A stretch of DNA of 64,000 bases from Heterohyrax brucei (Eukaryota; Chordata; Mammalia; Hyracoidea; Procaviidae), in contig CM053154.1 in the NCBI GenBank assembly GCA_028571685.1, forward strand, positions 15,346,001-15,410,000, in the 5' to 3' direction. The notes beneath the pieces are model-generated. The model was not told the origin of the DNA. It searched no databases and was given only the letters and a program-made list of their open reading frames with translations. Every line of letters begins with the position of its first letter. Positions within the stretch are counted from its first letter, which is position 1. The position numbers were made by a program, and so were the translations under genes. Shown here in pieces: positions 49,633 to 60,570 of this stretch.

Positions 49633-49785
49633 GGGAAACCCTGGTGTCCTAGTGGTTCAGAGCTACAGCTGCTAAGCAAGATGTCGGCTGTCTGCATCCA
49701 CGAGGTGCTCCTTGGAAACTATGGGGCAGTTCTAGTCTGTCCTACAGGGTTGCTATGAGTCAGAATCAACTCAACAACAGGTCTT
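49633..49785 (+). repeat. tRNA-derived SINE
   Basis: Starts ggaaaccctggtgtcctagt and ends with gctatgagtcagaatcaact followed by caacaacagg, where the tail is very like the 3' end of the RTE LINE at 51,985-52,030. It faces the minus-strand SINE 55 bp away. Confidence 0.9.
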
Positions 49786-49839
49786 ACACAGTTGGGAGGA
49801 CTGGATGAGTTAAAATACTGAAGCATTTACAACGGTGCC

Positions 49840-50032
49840 TAAACCAAACCAAACTCATTGCTATGGAGTCCATTTCAACTCACAGTGACCCAGGCAGGGT
49901 TTTCAAGGGTATAAATCTTTATGGAAGCAGACTGCCACATCTTTCTCCTGTAGAGCCACTGGGGGTTTCAAACTGCTGACCTTTCGGTTAGCAGTTGAAT
50001 GCTGTAACTGCTGCGCCACCACAGCTCCTTGG
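49840..50032 (-). repeat. SINE of the long subfamily (minus orientation)
   Basis: Tail aaaccaaaccaaactcattg, then the extra block aatctttatggaagcagact and gccacatctttctcc, then tttcaaactgctgacctttc and the A-box end gctgcgccacc. Confidence 0.9.
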
Positions 50033-50494
50033 AATGGTGTCTAGTAAGCTTAAACAATATTTGTCACTTATTAGTATTATAGGAGGTGAATGTGCTGTAT
50101 TAAACAAGGAACAAAAAGTAGAAGCTTTAAAGCAAGGTTTTTCAACCTCAGCACTATTAACATTGGAAAACTATGTGTTGCCGGAGCTGTCCTGGGTACT
50201 GCAGGACATCTAGCAAAATCCCCAGCCTCTATCCACCTCATTCATGCCAGGAGAAACCCTCCCTCCAAGTTGTGACAACCAAAAATGTCTCTAGATATTG
50301 CCAAATATCTCCTGGGGAAAAATCACTCCTTGCTGAGAATGATTGTCTTAAAAGATCACACTGACACATCTTACTACATTAAAACTTAAAAAAAAAGTAT
50401 GGTGCCATAAAGTCAAAGGCAAGCCGCACAACTGACAAAAATGTATACAATATATTAAAAAGGATTATATAAGATTATATCCCTTATCATATAA

Positions 50495-52030
50495 AGTCCT
50501 AGATCAGGAGTGGAGGAGTACTCATTATGAATGTGCGTCATACAGAGGACACTACCTTCCTAGCTCAAAGTGAAGAGGACCTGAACCACCTACTGATGAA
50601 GGTTAAAGATTACATGCTTCCTTACAGATTACATCTCAACATAAAGAAAACACTAATCCTCACAAACGGACCAGTTAGCAGCTGACTGGAAGAGATCCAT
50701 ATTTATGTCCATTACAAAGAAAGGGGATCTAACCGGATGTGGAAATTACCAAACAGTATCACTAATACTATACTCACATAACTGAGTAAAATTTTGCTCA
50801 ATATCACTGAAAAGCAACTATTAACAAGGAACTGCCAGAAATTTAAGCTGGATTCAGAAGAGAATGTGGAACCAGGGATATCACTGCTGATGTCAGATGG
50901 ATCTTGGCTGAAACCAGAGAATACCAGAAAGATGTTTACCTGTGTTTCATTAACTATACAAAAGCATGTGACTGTACAGATCTAAGAAATTACGGCTAAC
51001 ATTCCATAAAATGGGAATTCCACAACACCTAATTGGGTTCTTAAAGGAATCTGTATATGGATCAAGAGGCAGTCATATGAACAGAACAAGGGGACGTTGC
51101 ACGGTTTAAAGTCAGGAAAGGCATGTGTCAGGGCTGTATCCTTTCACCATGCCTTTTCAACCTACATGCTGAGCAAATAACCCAAGAACCTGGATTATAC
51201 AAAGAAGAATGAGACATCAGGATTGGAGAATAACTCATTAACAGCCTGCATCACACCAATGACACCACCTTACTTGCTGGTAGTGAAGATATTTGAAGCA
51301 CTTACTGATGAAGATCAAGGACCACAGCCTTCAGTATGGATTGCACCTCAACATCAGGAAAACGAGAATCTTCACAAATGGACCAGTAAGTAACATAATC
51401 ACAAATGGAGAATGAATTGAGGTTGTCGAGGATTTAATTTTACTTGGGTCCACAAACAGCACCCATGGGAGTTGCAACAGAGAAATCAAAAGATGCACTG
51501 CATTGGGAAAATCTGCTGAAAACGATCTCTCTAAAGTATTGAAAAGTAAAAGCATCACCTTGAAGACTAAAAGGCGCCTGGCCCAAGCCATGGTAATTTC
51601 AATTGCATCATGTGCATGTGAAAGCTGTACAGTGAACAAAGAAAACAGGAGAAGAACTGATGCCTCTGAATTGCGGTGCTACAGAAGAGTGCTGAATGTA
51701 CCACAAACTGCCAAAAGAACAAACAGATCTGTTCTACATGATGCATAACCAGAGTGCTCCTTGGAAGCAAAGATGGCAAGACTGCTTCTTATGTACTTTG
51801 GTCATGTTGTCAGGAGAGATCAGTCCCTGGAGAAGGACATTATGCTCAGTAGAGTGGAGGGTCAGTGAAAAAGAGGAAGACTCTCGATGAGATGGATTAA
51901 CACAGTAGCCACAACAACGGGCTTAAGCATAAAAACGATTGTGGACATGGCGCAAGACTGGGCAGCATTTCATTCCGTTGTTCACAGGGTCACTATGAGT
52001 CAGAACCAACTCAACAACACCTAACAACAA
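50495..52030 (+). mobile_element. RTE-type LINE, 3' portion
   Basis: Reads in broken frames through reverse-transcriptase-region sequence (ggcatgtgtcagggctgtat..ctttcaccatgcc, for the RTE C-x-G-C-I-L-S-P-C-L motif). It then passes the C-terminal region at 51,500-51,980 (SELRCYRRVLNVPQTAKRTN; ..VVRRDQSLEKDIM-like). It ends with a tail of caacaacacctaacaacaac. Many stops make it inactive. It ends 244 bp from an ENO4 exon. Confidence 0.88.
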
Positions 52031-52273
52031 CAAGGTGTGACTTTAGCACAGAGCCAGCTGTCTGAGAATTTAAATTAGGTTCTTAATTATCATTAGAAAC
52101 TAGCCAGTGATGGAATGTATAATGTTGGCTCCTATGGGAAAACTAAGGCAGATAAATATATTTTCCATATCTGTATAAACAATATTGACTTAATTCCAAG
52201 ATCAACTACAGACTGTATACTAGAAGATACATAAGTTTGTGTTGGTAACTAGCTACCATGAATCTCAACATAC

Positions 52274-52327
52274 CATTTCAATCGTTCTGTTTACATGTTT
52301 CTGAATTTCCAGAAGCATCTCCACACC
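52274..52327 (-). CDS. ENO4: ENO4 coding exon (54 bp)
   Basis: Acceptor tctactttcag, donor gaaatg|gtatgt. Eighteen codons encode GVEMLLEIQKHVNRTIEM, an amphipathic helix preceding the Lys/Pro insertion. Symmetric phase-0 exon. An RTE LINE lies 244 bp downstream in the transcript direction. Confidence 0.94.
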
Positions 52328-53242
52328 CTGAAAGTAGAACAACCATCATCTTCCATAAGTGAAGTCTAGAAATTTCAGATATGAAAACTTACATCATACA
52401 TGGCTACTTCAAGCTCAGAATATTGGTAGGTCTCTGAGAAGGCATGCTGTTTAATAGACAACATAGTCTCCAAAATTGTATGTTCATCTTTAGCCCCCAA
52501 TTCTCATTCAGATGAAAGTGAATGAGGGAGGCTCTTCTTCCTCAGTAACCTCTCCATTCTTCAGAACTGACTCATTCAGTTGGTTAGAGCACGTTAACCT
52601 CATCATCTCATGATCTCTTGGCTGAACCTGGACAACCTTTCAATACATGTCACTGGTCACCAAGGGAATGTGTTTGTAATTGGTACAAAGCCATTGCCAC
52701 TTAAAAAGTTGAAAAGTATTTTCTGATAATGATGGAGTCTGCATACTAAGATGAAGAATGGCAGGCACATCATGCCCTGGTACCCAGACAATGCACCAGG
52801 TATTTACCAAAGGAAAGACCTAGGTCCTCGAGTTCTCACCTAACAGACCGAGTAGCTAGGAACCCACCAGATTCCATTTATTCCAATATATTCCAATTCT
52901 CCGGCCTTCCTGCATGACCAAGGCCTGCAGAGTGATTCACCCACGTCTTCTCCATGAGTCACCAGCATGAGCAACTGCTCTAATGAGTCAGAAATCTGAG
53001 ATGGTCTAAATGTGCTCTCTTTGGCTTGAAGTCTTGACTTTGTTCCCATTTATCTGATTTCTTAAAACATTTTTCCTCACTTTCTACTTAATTCTCTCTC
53101 CCTTGATGTCATAAGCTTTGGTGTCATAAGCCTTAGACACATACACTAAAAACTAACTGGTGGAATATGTGTGTGTTTATACATACATATATATATGTGT
53201 GTGTGTTTAAATAGAAACAGCCATTAAGATAATATAAGGTAC

Positions 53243-53374
53243 TTGTCTGGTGCTTAATCCAGGATGGGGGATACAAATCACTTCTTTCATTAAATTCAGC
53301 TTCCCAGGAGATGATTTCCCGCAGCTTAACAGAGACACCATCAGCAAAGGTACAGTTAGCTTTTCTGGCTGTTC
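53243..53374 (-). CDS. ENO4: ENO4 coding exon (132 bp)
   Basis: Acceptor cctttatttcag, donor agacaa|gtacct. Forty-four codons encode EQPEKLTVPLLMVSLLSCGK, SSPGKLNLMKEVICIPHPGL and STRQ. The VPLLMVSLLSCG segment occupies the place of the enolase VPxFNVINGG motif, and KEVICIPHPG that of QEFMILPVGA. The substrate-proximal Glu is shifted or lost in ENO4. Confidence 0.95.
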
Positions 53375-53473
53375 CTGAAATAAAGGAAAATCAAAGAAAA
53401 ACAAGAAACATGATTTATTCATATTCAGATACTAATGTGCACATGATACTAATAGCACATGATAGATACTAAC

Positions 53474-53643
53474 CTGATTGTGCTTCAGTAATGCAATATT
53501 TAAGTATAGAGGATTACTGCCCAGTATGGCACTGGTTTTTGCAACAGCTAGTGACACAGCTCCTATGGCCATGCTGCCACAGAGAACAGGTTCAGCAGGT
53601 TCTTCGGGTAAAATAGGTTTCTCTGGGAGAGTATCCCTCCTTC
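53474..53643 (-). CDS. ENO4: ENO4 coding exon (170 bp)
   Basis: Acceptor gtttccacccag, donor aatcag|gttagt. It encodes (G)RRDTLPEKPILPEEPAEPV, LCGSMAIGAVSLAVAKTSAI and LGSNPLYLNIALLKHNQ. GAVSLAVAKTSA..LGSNPLYLNIA matches the enolase helix AxSLAVCKAGA and PLYRHIA, the conserved hinge of the N-terminal domain. The intron to the next exon is only 99 bases. Confidence 0.95.
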
Positions 53644-54065
53644 CTGGGTGGAAACATACTGATAAAAGACTGCTTCTTAAGAAGTTTGCCTATAATAAAA
53701 CTGTATTTTAATGTCTTAATTAAGAAAGCAACAGCCCAGCAGAAATAAAAATGAGAATAAAAAATGAGGTTGGAAGAGCCTATTCTCTACCTCAATGTCC
53801 AAGCGTTCTGTTTGACTTCATTTACTACCCCTAATGCCCAAATAATCCTTAGGCATGGATTTTTACCTTTCTAAGAAAGTCTAGGCCATTCAATATTAAC
53901 TCCTTCATCAGTCCTGTAGGGCAGACATTCTTCTTCCACATGCCCATCTAAGTAAACTGGGGCTTGGAGGATGAGAGACGCACCCAATATCTAACAGTAA
54001 GTAGACAAAGATAGGATGTGGATATCTTTGAATTCCAAATCCTCTATTTGACTATATTCCACCAT

Positions 54066-56420
54066 ATTGTTGTTGTTGTGTGCTGCTGAATTGGTTCTAA
54101 CTCATGCTCCTCTAAGTACAACTGAAGAAAACGCTGCCCAGTCCTGCACATTCTCACAATTGTTATGCTTGAGCCTGCTGTTGCAGCCACTGTGTCGATG
54201 CATCTCACTGCGGGTCTTCCTCTTTTTTTTCTGACCCTCTACTTTTTCAAGTATGATATCTTTCTCCAGGGACTGGTTCCTCCTGATAATGTTCAAAGAC
54301 CATGAGACAAAGCTGCACTATCACTGCTTCAAAAAGCATTGTGGCTGTACTTCTTCCAAGATAGGTTTGTTATTTAGGCAGTCCATGACATGTTCAATAT
54401 TCCTTGTCAGGATGGTAGTTCGAAGGGATCAGTTCTTCGGTTTTCCATACTGTCTAGCTTTCAACATGCATGTGAGATTACTGGTGTTATCTTAGTCCTG
54501 AGATTGACCCAGTGCAAGATGCTGTTTGACTAGTGCTTCCATGGGTGTTGACTGCGGATCCCAGTAAAATGAAATCCTTGGCAACTTCAGTATTTTCTCC
54601 ATTCATCATGATGTTGCTTATTGTTCTAGTTGTGAGAATTTCTGTTTCATGTTGAGGGGCACTCCACACAGAACACTGTAGTCTTTGATCTTCACCAGTA
54701 GGTGCCATCAGACCTCTTCACTTTCATCAAAGAAGATTGTGTCATCTGCATACAGTAGGTTGTTAATGAGTCTTACTCCAATCTTCATGTCATGCTCTTC
54801 TACACACAGTCTAGTGTCTCAGATTATTTGCACAGCATACAGATCGAATAAGTATGGTGAAAGGACACTACCTCGACACACTCCCTTCCTGATTTTACAC
54901 CACACAGTATTCCTTTGCTGTGTTTGAATGACTACCTCCTGGTCTGGTACAGCTTCTCCATGAGCACAGTGAAATGTTCTGGAATTACCAGTCTGTGCAA
55001 CTTTATTCATAACAATCCACACATCTTACTGTCTTTGCATAGTCAATAAAACATACGCAAACATCTTTCGGGAGCCCTGGTGGTGCCATGCTTGAACAGT
55101 CGTTTGCTAACCAAAATATCTGCAATTGCAATTTAGATCCACCAGGTGCTCCCTGGAAACCTTACAGAGCAGTTCTACTCTGTCCTATAGGGTCATGATG
55201 ATTTCTAATTGATCTCACGACAACGGGTTTTTTTTTGTGTTTTTTTTTTTTTTTGGTTTAAACATATTTATGGTATTCTCTGCTTTCAGTCAACATCTGT
55301 CTAACATCAGCAATAATATCCCTTATTCTACAACCCCTTCTGAATTCAGTTTGAATTTTTGGCAGTTCCCTGTTGATGTACTTCTACAAATACTTTCGCA
55401 TGATCTTCAGCAAAATTTGGCTAGTGTCTGAAATTAATTACATTGCTCCATAGTTTCTGCATTCTGTTGAATCATCTTTCTTTGGAATGGGCATAAATAT
55501 GGATCTCTTCCAATTAGTTTGCCAGGTAGCTCCTTCAGCACGAGCTCCTCTGGCACTGCAATACATATTTAAACATCTCAAGTGGTATTCTATTTCGTGA
55601 GCTTTGTTTGCCAATGCCTTCATTGCAGCTTGACTTCTTCCTTCAATACCATCAGTTCTTGATCATATGCTACCTCCTGAAATGGTTGAACATTGACCAA
55701 GTCCTTCTGGTACAGTGGCTCTGTGTATTCATTCTATCTTCTTTTGATGCTTCCTACTTCATTCAATATTTTCCTCATAGAATCATTCAATAATCCTTCT
55801 TGAGGCCAGAATTTTTTCATCTTTTTCCAGCTTGAGAAATGCCAAGCCTCATCTTCCTTTTTGGTTTTCTAACACATGGTCTCTGCACACTTTATTATAA
55901 TACTTTACTCTGTCTTATCAAGATGCCCTTTGAAATTGTCTTTTACTTCATCATTCTTTCCCTTACTTTAGCTACTCTACATCAAACAGCAAGTTCCAGA
56001 TGACATTCATTTTGATCTTTTCTTTCTTCCTTGTCTTTTTAATGACCTTTTGCTTTCTTCATGTATGATATTCTTGATATCATTTCACAACTCACCTGAT
56101 TACTGGCCACTTGTGTTCAATGCATCAGATATATTCTTGAGATGGTCTCTAATTTCAGATAGGATATACTCAAGGTTGTATTTGACTTTCATGGACTTGC
56201 TCTAATTTTCTTAAACTTCAACTTGATCTTTCACATGAGCAGTTGATGGTCTGTTCTGTAGTTGGTTCCTGGCCTTCTTCTAATTGATGACGCTGAGTTT
56301 CTCTATCATTTCTTCCCACAGATATAGCTGATTTGATTCCTGCATACTCCATCTGCTGAATTACATGTGTACAGTCATCGTTTGTGTTGCTGAAAAATAT
56401 TCCATCCTAACTACTGCGTA
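54066..56420 (-). mobile_element. RTE-type LINE, about 2.3 kb of the pol frame
   Basis: On the minus strand the remnants read from 5' to 3'. They include KRSIFMPIPKKDDSTECRNY at about 55,440-55,520 (reverse-transcriptase entry motif) and KGVCRGSVLSPYLFDLYA at 54,830-54,890 (the RT motif before the catalytic block). VAKDFILLGSAVNTHGS follows at 54,540-54,590, then the C-terminal NQSLEKDIILEKVEGQKKKR at 54,220-54,280 and a 3' tail of tgttgttgt repeats read inversely. The frames are broken by stops and shifts, and a SINE interrupts it at 55070-55232. Confidence 0.9.
55070..55232 (+). repeat. SINE nested in the RTE LINE
   Basis: Starts gggagccctggtggtgccat, continues ccaccaggtgctccctgg and ctactctgtcctatagggtc, and ends at acgggttt. 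RTE sequence resumes after a T-rich run. Shared aaacat at both junctions suggests a short target duplication. Confidence 0.85.
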
Positions 56421-57638
56421 TCCAGCTTTCTGTTGAACATCTCTTCATCAGTGTGCCTTACTCTCTGCCCTTCTCCCCAGCCCCAAAGCAGCGCCTAGTT
56501 CTGTGCTGTTGCTGACTTTAGGAACGCCTCCAAGATCTAACTAGCCACCCAGAATCCTCGCGCATGTTTCACTCTATTGAGTTCTCAGCTGCTGTGTTCA
56601 TTATAAAATCTCCAGTGTCCCTACCATCTCCTACTTCCCTGGTTCAAGTCCCCATGGAGATAAGACATATAAACACCTAGCACACAATAAATGTTTAACA
56701 ATTTACCATCCCCCTCCTGCCTCTTTCTTTAAGTTCCAGGTCCTATCAGAATAAAAGGAAGAACCAAATGAACTCCCATTGATGGCCATTACCTATTACT
56801 CAGTACTGGCCACCTGGCCCTCCCAAGGAAAAACAGGCTAACATAACTCTTCTGCCTTGAGTAATTCTCTTCCTCTCTGTGCACCTCAGCATCCAAATCT
56901 AGTGAAACAAGGAACTTTGTCTTGACAATATTTTGGTCACTAGTTTTGATGCTCTCCTACTCACTGGAACCCACATTTATTGAGTAGTTTATTTGTGCCT
57001 GGCACAATGCTAGATATCAGCAATGTCCAGGTGACCAAGTTATGATTCATGCCCTTAAGGGGCAGGCTTTAGTTGGGTAGACAGACAGTCACTGTTACTA
57101 CCCTAGCAGCAGCTCTAGAATTAATATCCCAGCCAGAGAGCTGAGGTTAGCAATCTGTTGCAGGAGTGGGTACAAGGGGAACAATTACTTAGATTATTTG
57201 CTCTAAAATAGCAAGGTTTCTAACAAAAACTTTGTTAATCAAGACTGATAGAATGTTGGTTATCCATTATCAAAGGATATCATATGGAACGGCTACTGGA
57301 TGAACTAATGGAAATTTGGGAGTAGGGGAGGTTGTTTAGAGGTCTCCAAGGAAAAACACTCCCTCACACTGCCACTATTCAGTGCAATGTAGTAAGTGTT
57401 CACCTCTGGGTGAGAAATCTTTTTATGTAATAAAACTGGAGGGGGGATGGGGAGAAAACCCACTCATCCAGCACTGCATCTTCCAACAAGGAAATGGCAC
57501 GGAGGGTGGATGGCACCAGGCTGGGGGCCCAACATAAACCAGTAACAAAAAGACTGACTCAGGAAGGCAGTCCAAGTTTCAGCCTTTCTTCCTCTTGCAT
57601 TTGCCACTAAAGGTCCTGCAAGACGACACGCCACCGAC

Positions 57639-57784
57639 CTTGCTTTTGTCCTTTCTTTTTTGCAGGAGCCGGGGGAAGTGGTGGCGGTGCTACAGGCAAA
57701 GGTATATGCACTGTTGAGTCTTCCTCTGTATTTTCCAATTCCTTTCTCTCCTGCTCTTCTTGCACTTTGTTTGCAAAGAATGTC
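57639..57784 (-). CDS. ENO4: ENO4 coding exon with Pro/Lys linker (146 bp)
   Basis: Acceptor ttccttccattaag, donor aagcaag|gtcggt. The joined codon is Arg, then TFFANKVQEEQERKELENTE, EDSTVHIPLPVAPPPLPPAP and AKKKGQKQ, and the last base begins Gly. A charged helix is followed by a short polyproline run and a lysine cluster, the linker typical of ENO4. The proline run is shorter and more interrupted than in human. The donor gtcggt is weak. Confidence 0.94.
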
Positions 57785-59367
57785 CTTAATGGAAGGAAAA
57801 TATAACTTTAGAATGGTTTGCTTAAGAACAAATCAACTTCAATTTCCAAGACAAAAAAATAATGATGCTGTTATACAACTGTGTTCATGAGCAGACATAA
57901 ACTTATGAGACTGCATGTTCTCGCTTTAAAGTATTTGAGTCTGGTTTGCATTCTGAAAATAATCCTTGAAGTTGTAATTTGATCAAAGGCGACTGGATTT
58001 TCTTCTAATAAATGACCATCAAAAGACAAATTATGGTTAAGAGCAGTCAGTGAAATGTAGTGCTATGTGCACTTTATGACTTCCTTTTCATTTTTCGTTT
58101 AAAGGAATAGTTAAAAGCTTTGGGAAATCCCACTTAAGATACACCACATAAATGTTCAACCCACGCTCCCCATAATAAAGAGAACAGGTTAAAAGCTTTC
58201 ACAAACAAAAACAAGCAAACAAACTACAAAGATATGGGAATTAGATCTGCATCAGACTTACTGCCAGCCAATCCAGTAATTAGTAACGCTACTGCTAACT
58301 GGGCAATGTCTTCAAAGTAACGAGGAAAACTGACTTCAACTGAGAGGCCTATACTGGTCAAACCTCAACCACATGGGTAGAGTACTAACATTTCCACACA
58401 TGTAAGAGCTCAAAAATTATATCCTACATACCCTTTCTCATTCTTACTTTTAAAGGATGTGATCCTGGAAATCAAGAAGGGAAGATATAGAACATGGGAA
58501 ACAGGAGATCAGGGAGAGAAGTCTTTATGGCATCTCTGTAGTTGTCCAAGAAAGGAACTAATCCAGATGGGAGATTTGGAGAGGCCAAACTCCAGGAGAC
58601 AAAAGGGAATGTAACAGACTTGTTGATTGGTTTGACTGGCAGCTTAGAAAAACTTAAGAATATGATAATAGCGAGTACGAGCAAAAACAAACAAAAGGAA
58701 CACTATTTCAGAACCAAGAAAACAAAATCTTCTCTGAAAAGTTCTTTGCAACAGTCATGCTCTACCTCAGAGGCAAACAAAGTATGGTATACACAGTTGA
58801 GAAAGTGGGGAAACTTAGGGAAGGGAATCCATCTGATCTTTGTTTGGCTTACAGGGCTGTGGCCTGAGACTGCACAAAAGGAAAAGAAATTCTAATAGCT
58901 TACTTGGTGGAGCACTGAACAGTACTCAATAGCCCTAGTAATGTAAACCCTCCATGGTTTTCAATTTTTAGAACAAATATTTGGACAAAGCCTAGAAGGC
59001 TTGGTAGTGCTCTAGCACAGAATATAAGCAGGAGCAACAGCTACCTCATGAAAGGATGTGAGCAGCTCAGAAAGTGGGAATATGAAGGGTGCGGAGGAGG
59101 ACGGGGCATTATTTCAATTATTAACTTGATTCTTTTCCTGAGAAACTTCTCACTGAATCATAGGAAAGCTTTTGGCAAGAAAAGAAAAGAAAGTGTAGTC
59201 ATATACAGCAAGAGTTTAATAACAGGTTTTCAGAAGAAAAAAAAAGATTGTAAATTTTGGGGTTTCTTGAATTGATTTCACTTTACCCAGTTAATACCAC
59301 AGACCTGTAATCTTGGCATGTGAAATGAAAACTGACATGAATGTACATTTCACAGTGGAAGCGATAC
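57785..59367 (-). other. ENO4 intron
   Basis: Repeat-poor, AT-rich sequence. A plus-strand frame of 117 codons at 58542-58895 has no recognisable product. No SINE or LINE is evident. Confidence 0.65.
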
Positions 59368-59558
59368 CTCAGTAAGTGATCCACTTCGGTCTGGTTGGAA
59401 GGTTCGATGCCCTGAAGCTCCATGGTGATGGTCTCGTTGACCCACTGCACAGCAGTGCTGACGGCATCCTTCCTTTCCAGCTCTTCCGCTTCCAGGAGCT
59501 CAGGCGAAACATTCTCACGTACTTCAAAGTGAGATGAGATCACCACAGAACATATGTT
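59368..59558 (-). CDS. ENO4: ENO4 coding exon (191 bp)
   Basis: Acceptor tattgttttcag, donor ctgag|gtatcg. It encodes NICSVVISSHFEVRENVSPE, LLEAEELERKDAVSTAVQWV, NETITMELQGIEPSNQTEVD, HLL and two bases of Arg. It corresponds to the N-terminal capping domain of enolase, with AVSTAVQWVN..I..EL replacing the classical GVLKAVENIN..I. The exact match of 63 codons plus two bases fixes both borders. Confidence 0.96.
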
Positions 59559-60570
59559 CTGAAAACAATACATGTCGACATAGTCCCTAGCTCTCACAGA
59601 AAACAGGAAATTCAATTAATCCAGCTTTTAATGTGCACCCTATTTTATTATCCGTTTCAAGAGGAGAATGAGAATATATAATTTTCTTTGAAATATTTCT
59701 ATAGCTGTTGAAACACTGTGGAATCTAACTTCAAGTAACATTTCAGATTATCACCTCATGAGAATGCTCTTCTAAAAACTCTGTGTGGAACTTCATTTTT
59801 ATCACTACCTCCTCAATAAATAGCTAACAGAATACTAACGGATTTAATCATGATTATTCTCCTCAGAGAGACTGCAGCAAAAAATTATTTTTAATAATAA
59901 ATATCCAAGCTACATATAAAAACTACTATGGGCAATAAAACCTATTAAACTATTTATGTAGATCAGTCTATGTAGCTATAAATCCATGTAAACTTATAAA
60001 TATATGAATCTATAAATCTACATGTAAATACAGAAACAATTGCATTGATAATGTCAGAATTTGAAACTGTGTTTGCCTCACTTCCTTTCTCTGTCTTTTG
60101 GGTCACCTTCAGGTACCAGTCATGTCGGTACTAAAATTACATGTAACGATAATGAAGCCATCATGGTTGGTGATAGATTCTTGCTTTCCGTACATGACTA
60201 CTATCAATAGTATTAATATATATTTCACAAACACTGGATTTCAAAACAGATCATTTTCTACAATTTAGGCAAGGTGTTGCTGTGAGTGGCCTTTTAGGTG
60301 TTTCCACTCATGGTGACAATTTAAACAAGAGTTGCTAACGAATACAGTGCAGCCAGGCCATATTGAGGAACACATTTAAGCTTTCTCACACCTTGGAGGA
60401 AACGCTGGTGGTGCAGTGGTTAAGTGCTACATCTGCTAATCAGAAGGTCAGCAGTTCGAATCTGCCAGGTGTTCCTTGGAAACTCCATGGAGCAGTTCTG
60501 TCTTATTGGGTCAGTATGAGTTGGAAATGACTTGATGGCAGTAGGTTTGTTTGTTTTTTTGGTTTCATAC
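59559..60570 (-). other. ENO4 intron with a SINE abutting its 5' splice site
   Basis: An AT-rich intron. The SINE at 60398-60562 lies directly beside the donor at 60569-60570. The remainder (59,560-60,380) shows no repeats I can name. Confidence 0.75.
60398..60562 (+). repeat. SINE with target-site duplication spanning a splice donor
   Basis: Full-length copy: head ggaaacgctggtggtgcag, B-box agttcgaatctgcc, tail tatgagttggaaatgacttg and a GTTTG-rich end. It is flanked by tctcacaccttgga (60384-60397) and tttcatacctttgga (60563-60577), which look like a diverged target-site duplication. The right-hand copy contains the exon/intron border at 60570/60571. Confidence 0.85.

Larger units (their letters stand above)
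46351..52273 (-). other. ENO4 intron rich in transposons
   Basis: Contains a mariner-derived inverted structure (46608-47165), SINEs at 47213-47400, 49633-49785 and 49840-50032, a MIR (49480-49625), an ancient repeat (47,920-48,250) and an RTE LINE (50495-52030). The stretch 48,250-49,470 has no repeat or gene I can name. Confidence 0.75.
53644..57638 (-). other. ENO4 intron filled largely by an RTE LINE
   Basis: The RTE copy at 54066-56420 with its nested SINE takes up more than half. A stretch at about 56,985-57,110 (tgcctggcacaatgctagat) resembles an ancient L2-age repeat. The rest shows nothing recognisable. Confidence 0.75.

Noticed and set aside
58542..58895. 117-codon plus-strand frame in an ENO4 intron
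   Set aside because: Lysine-rich, AT-driven composition with no recognisable domain. It is antisense to the gene and has no supporting signals.
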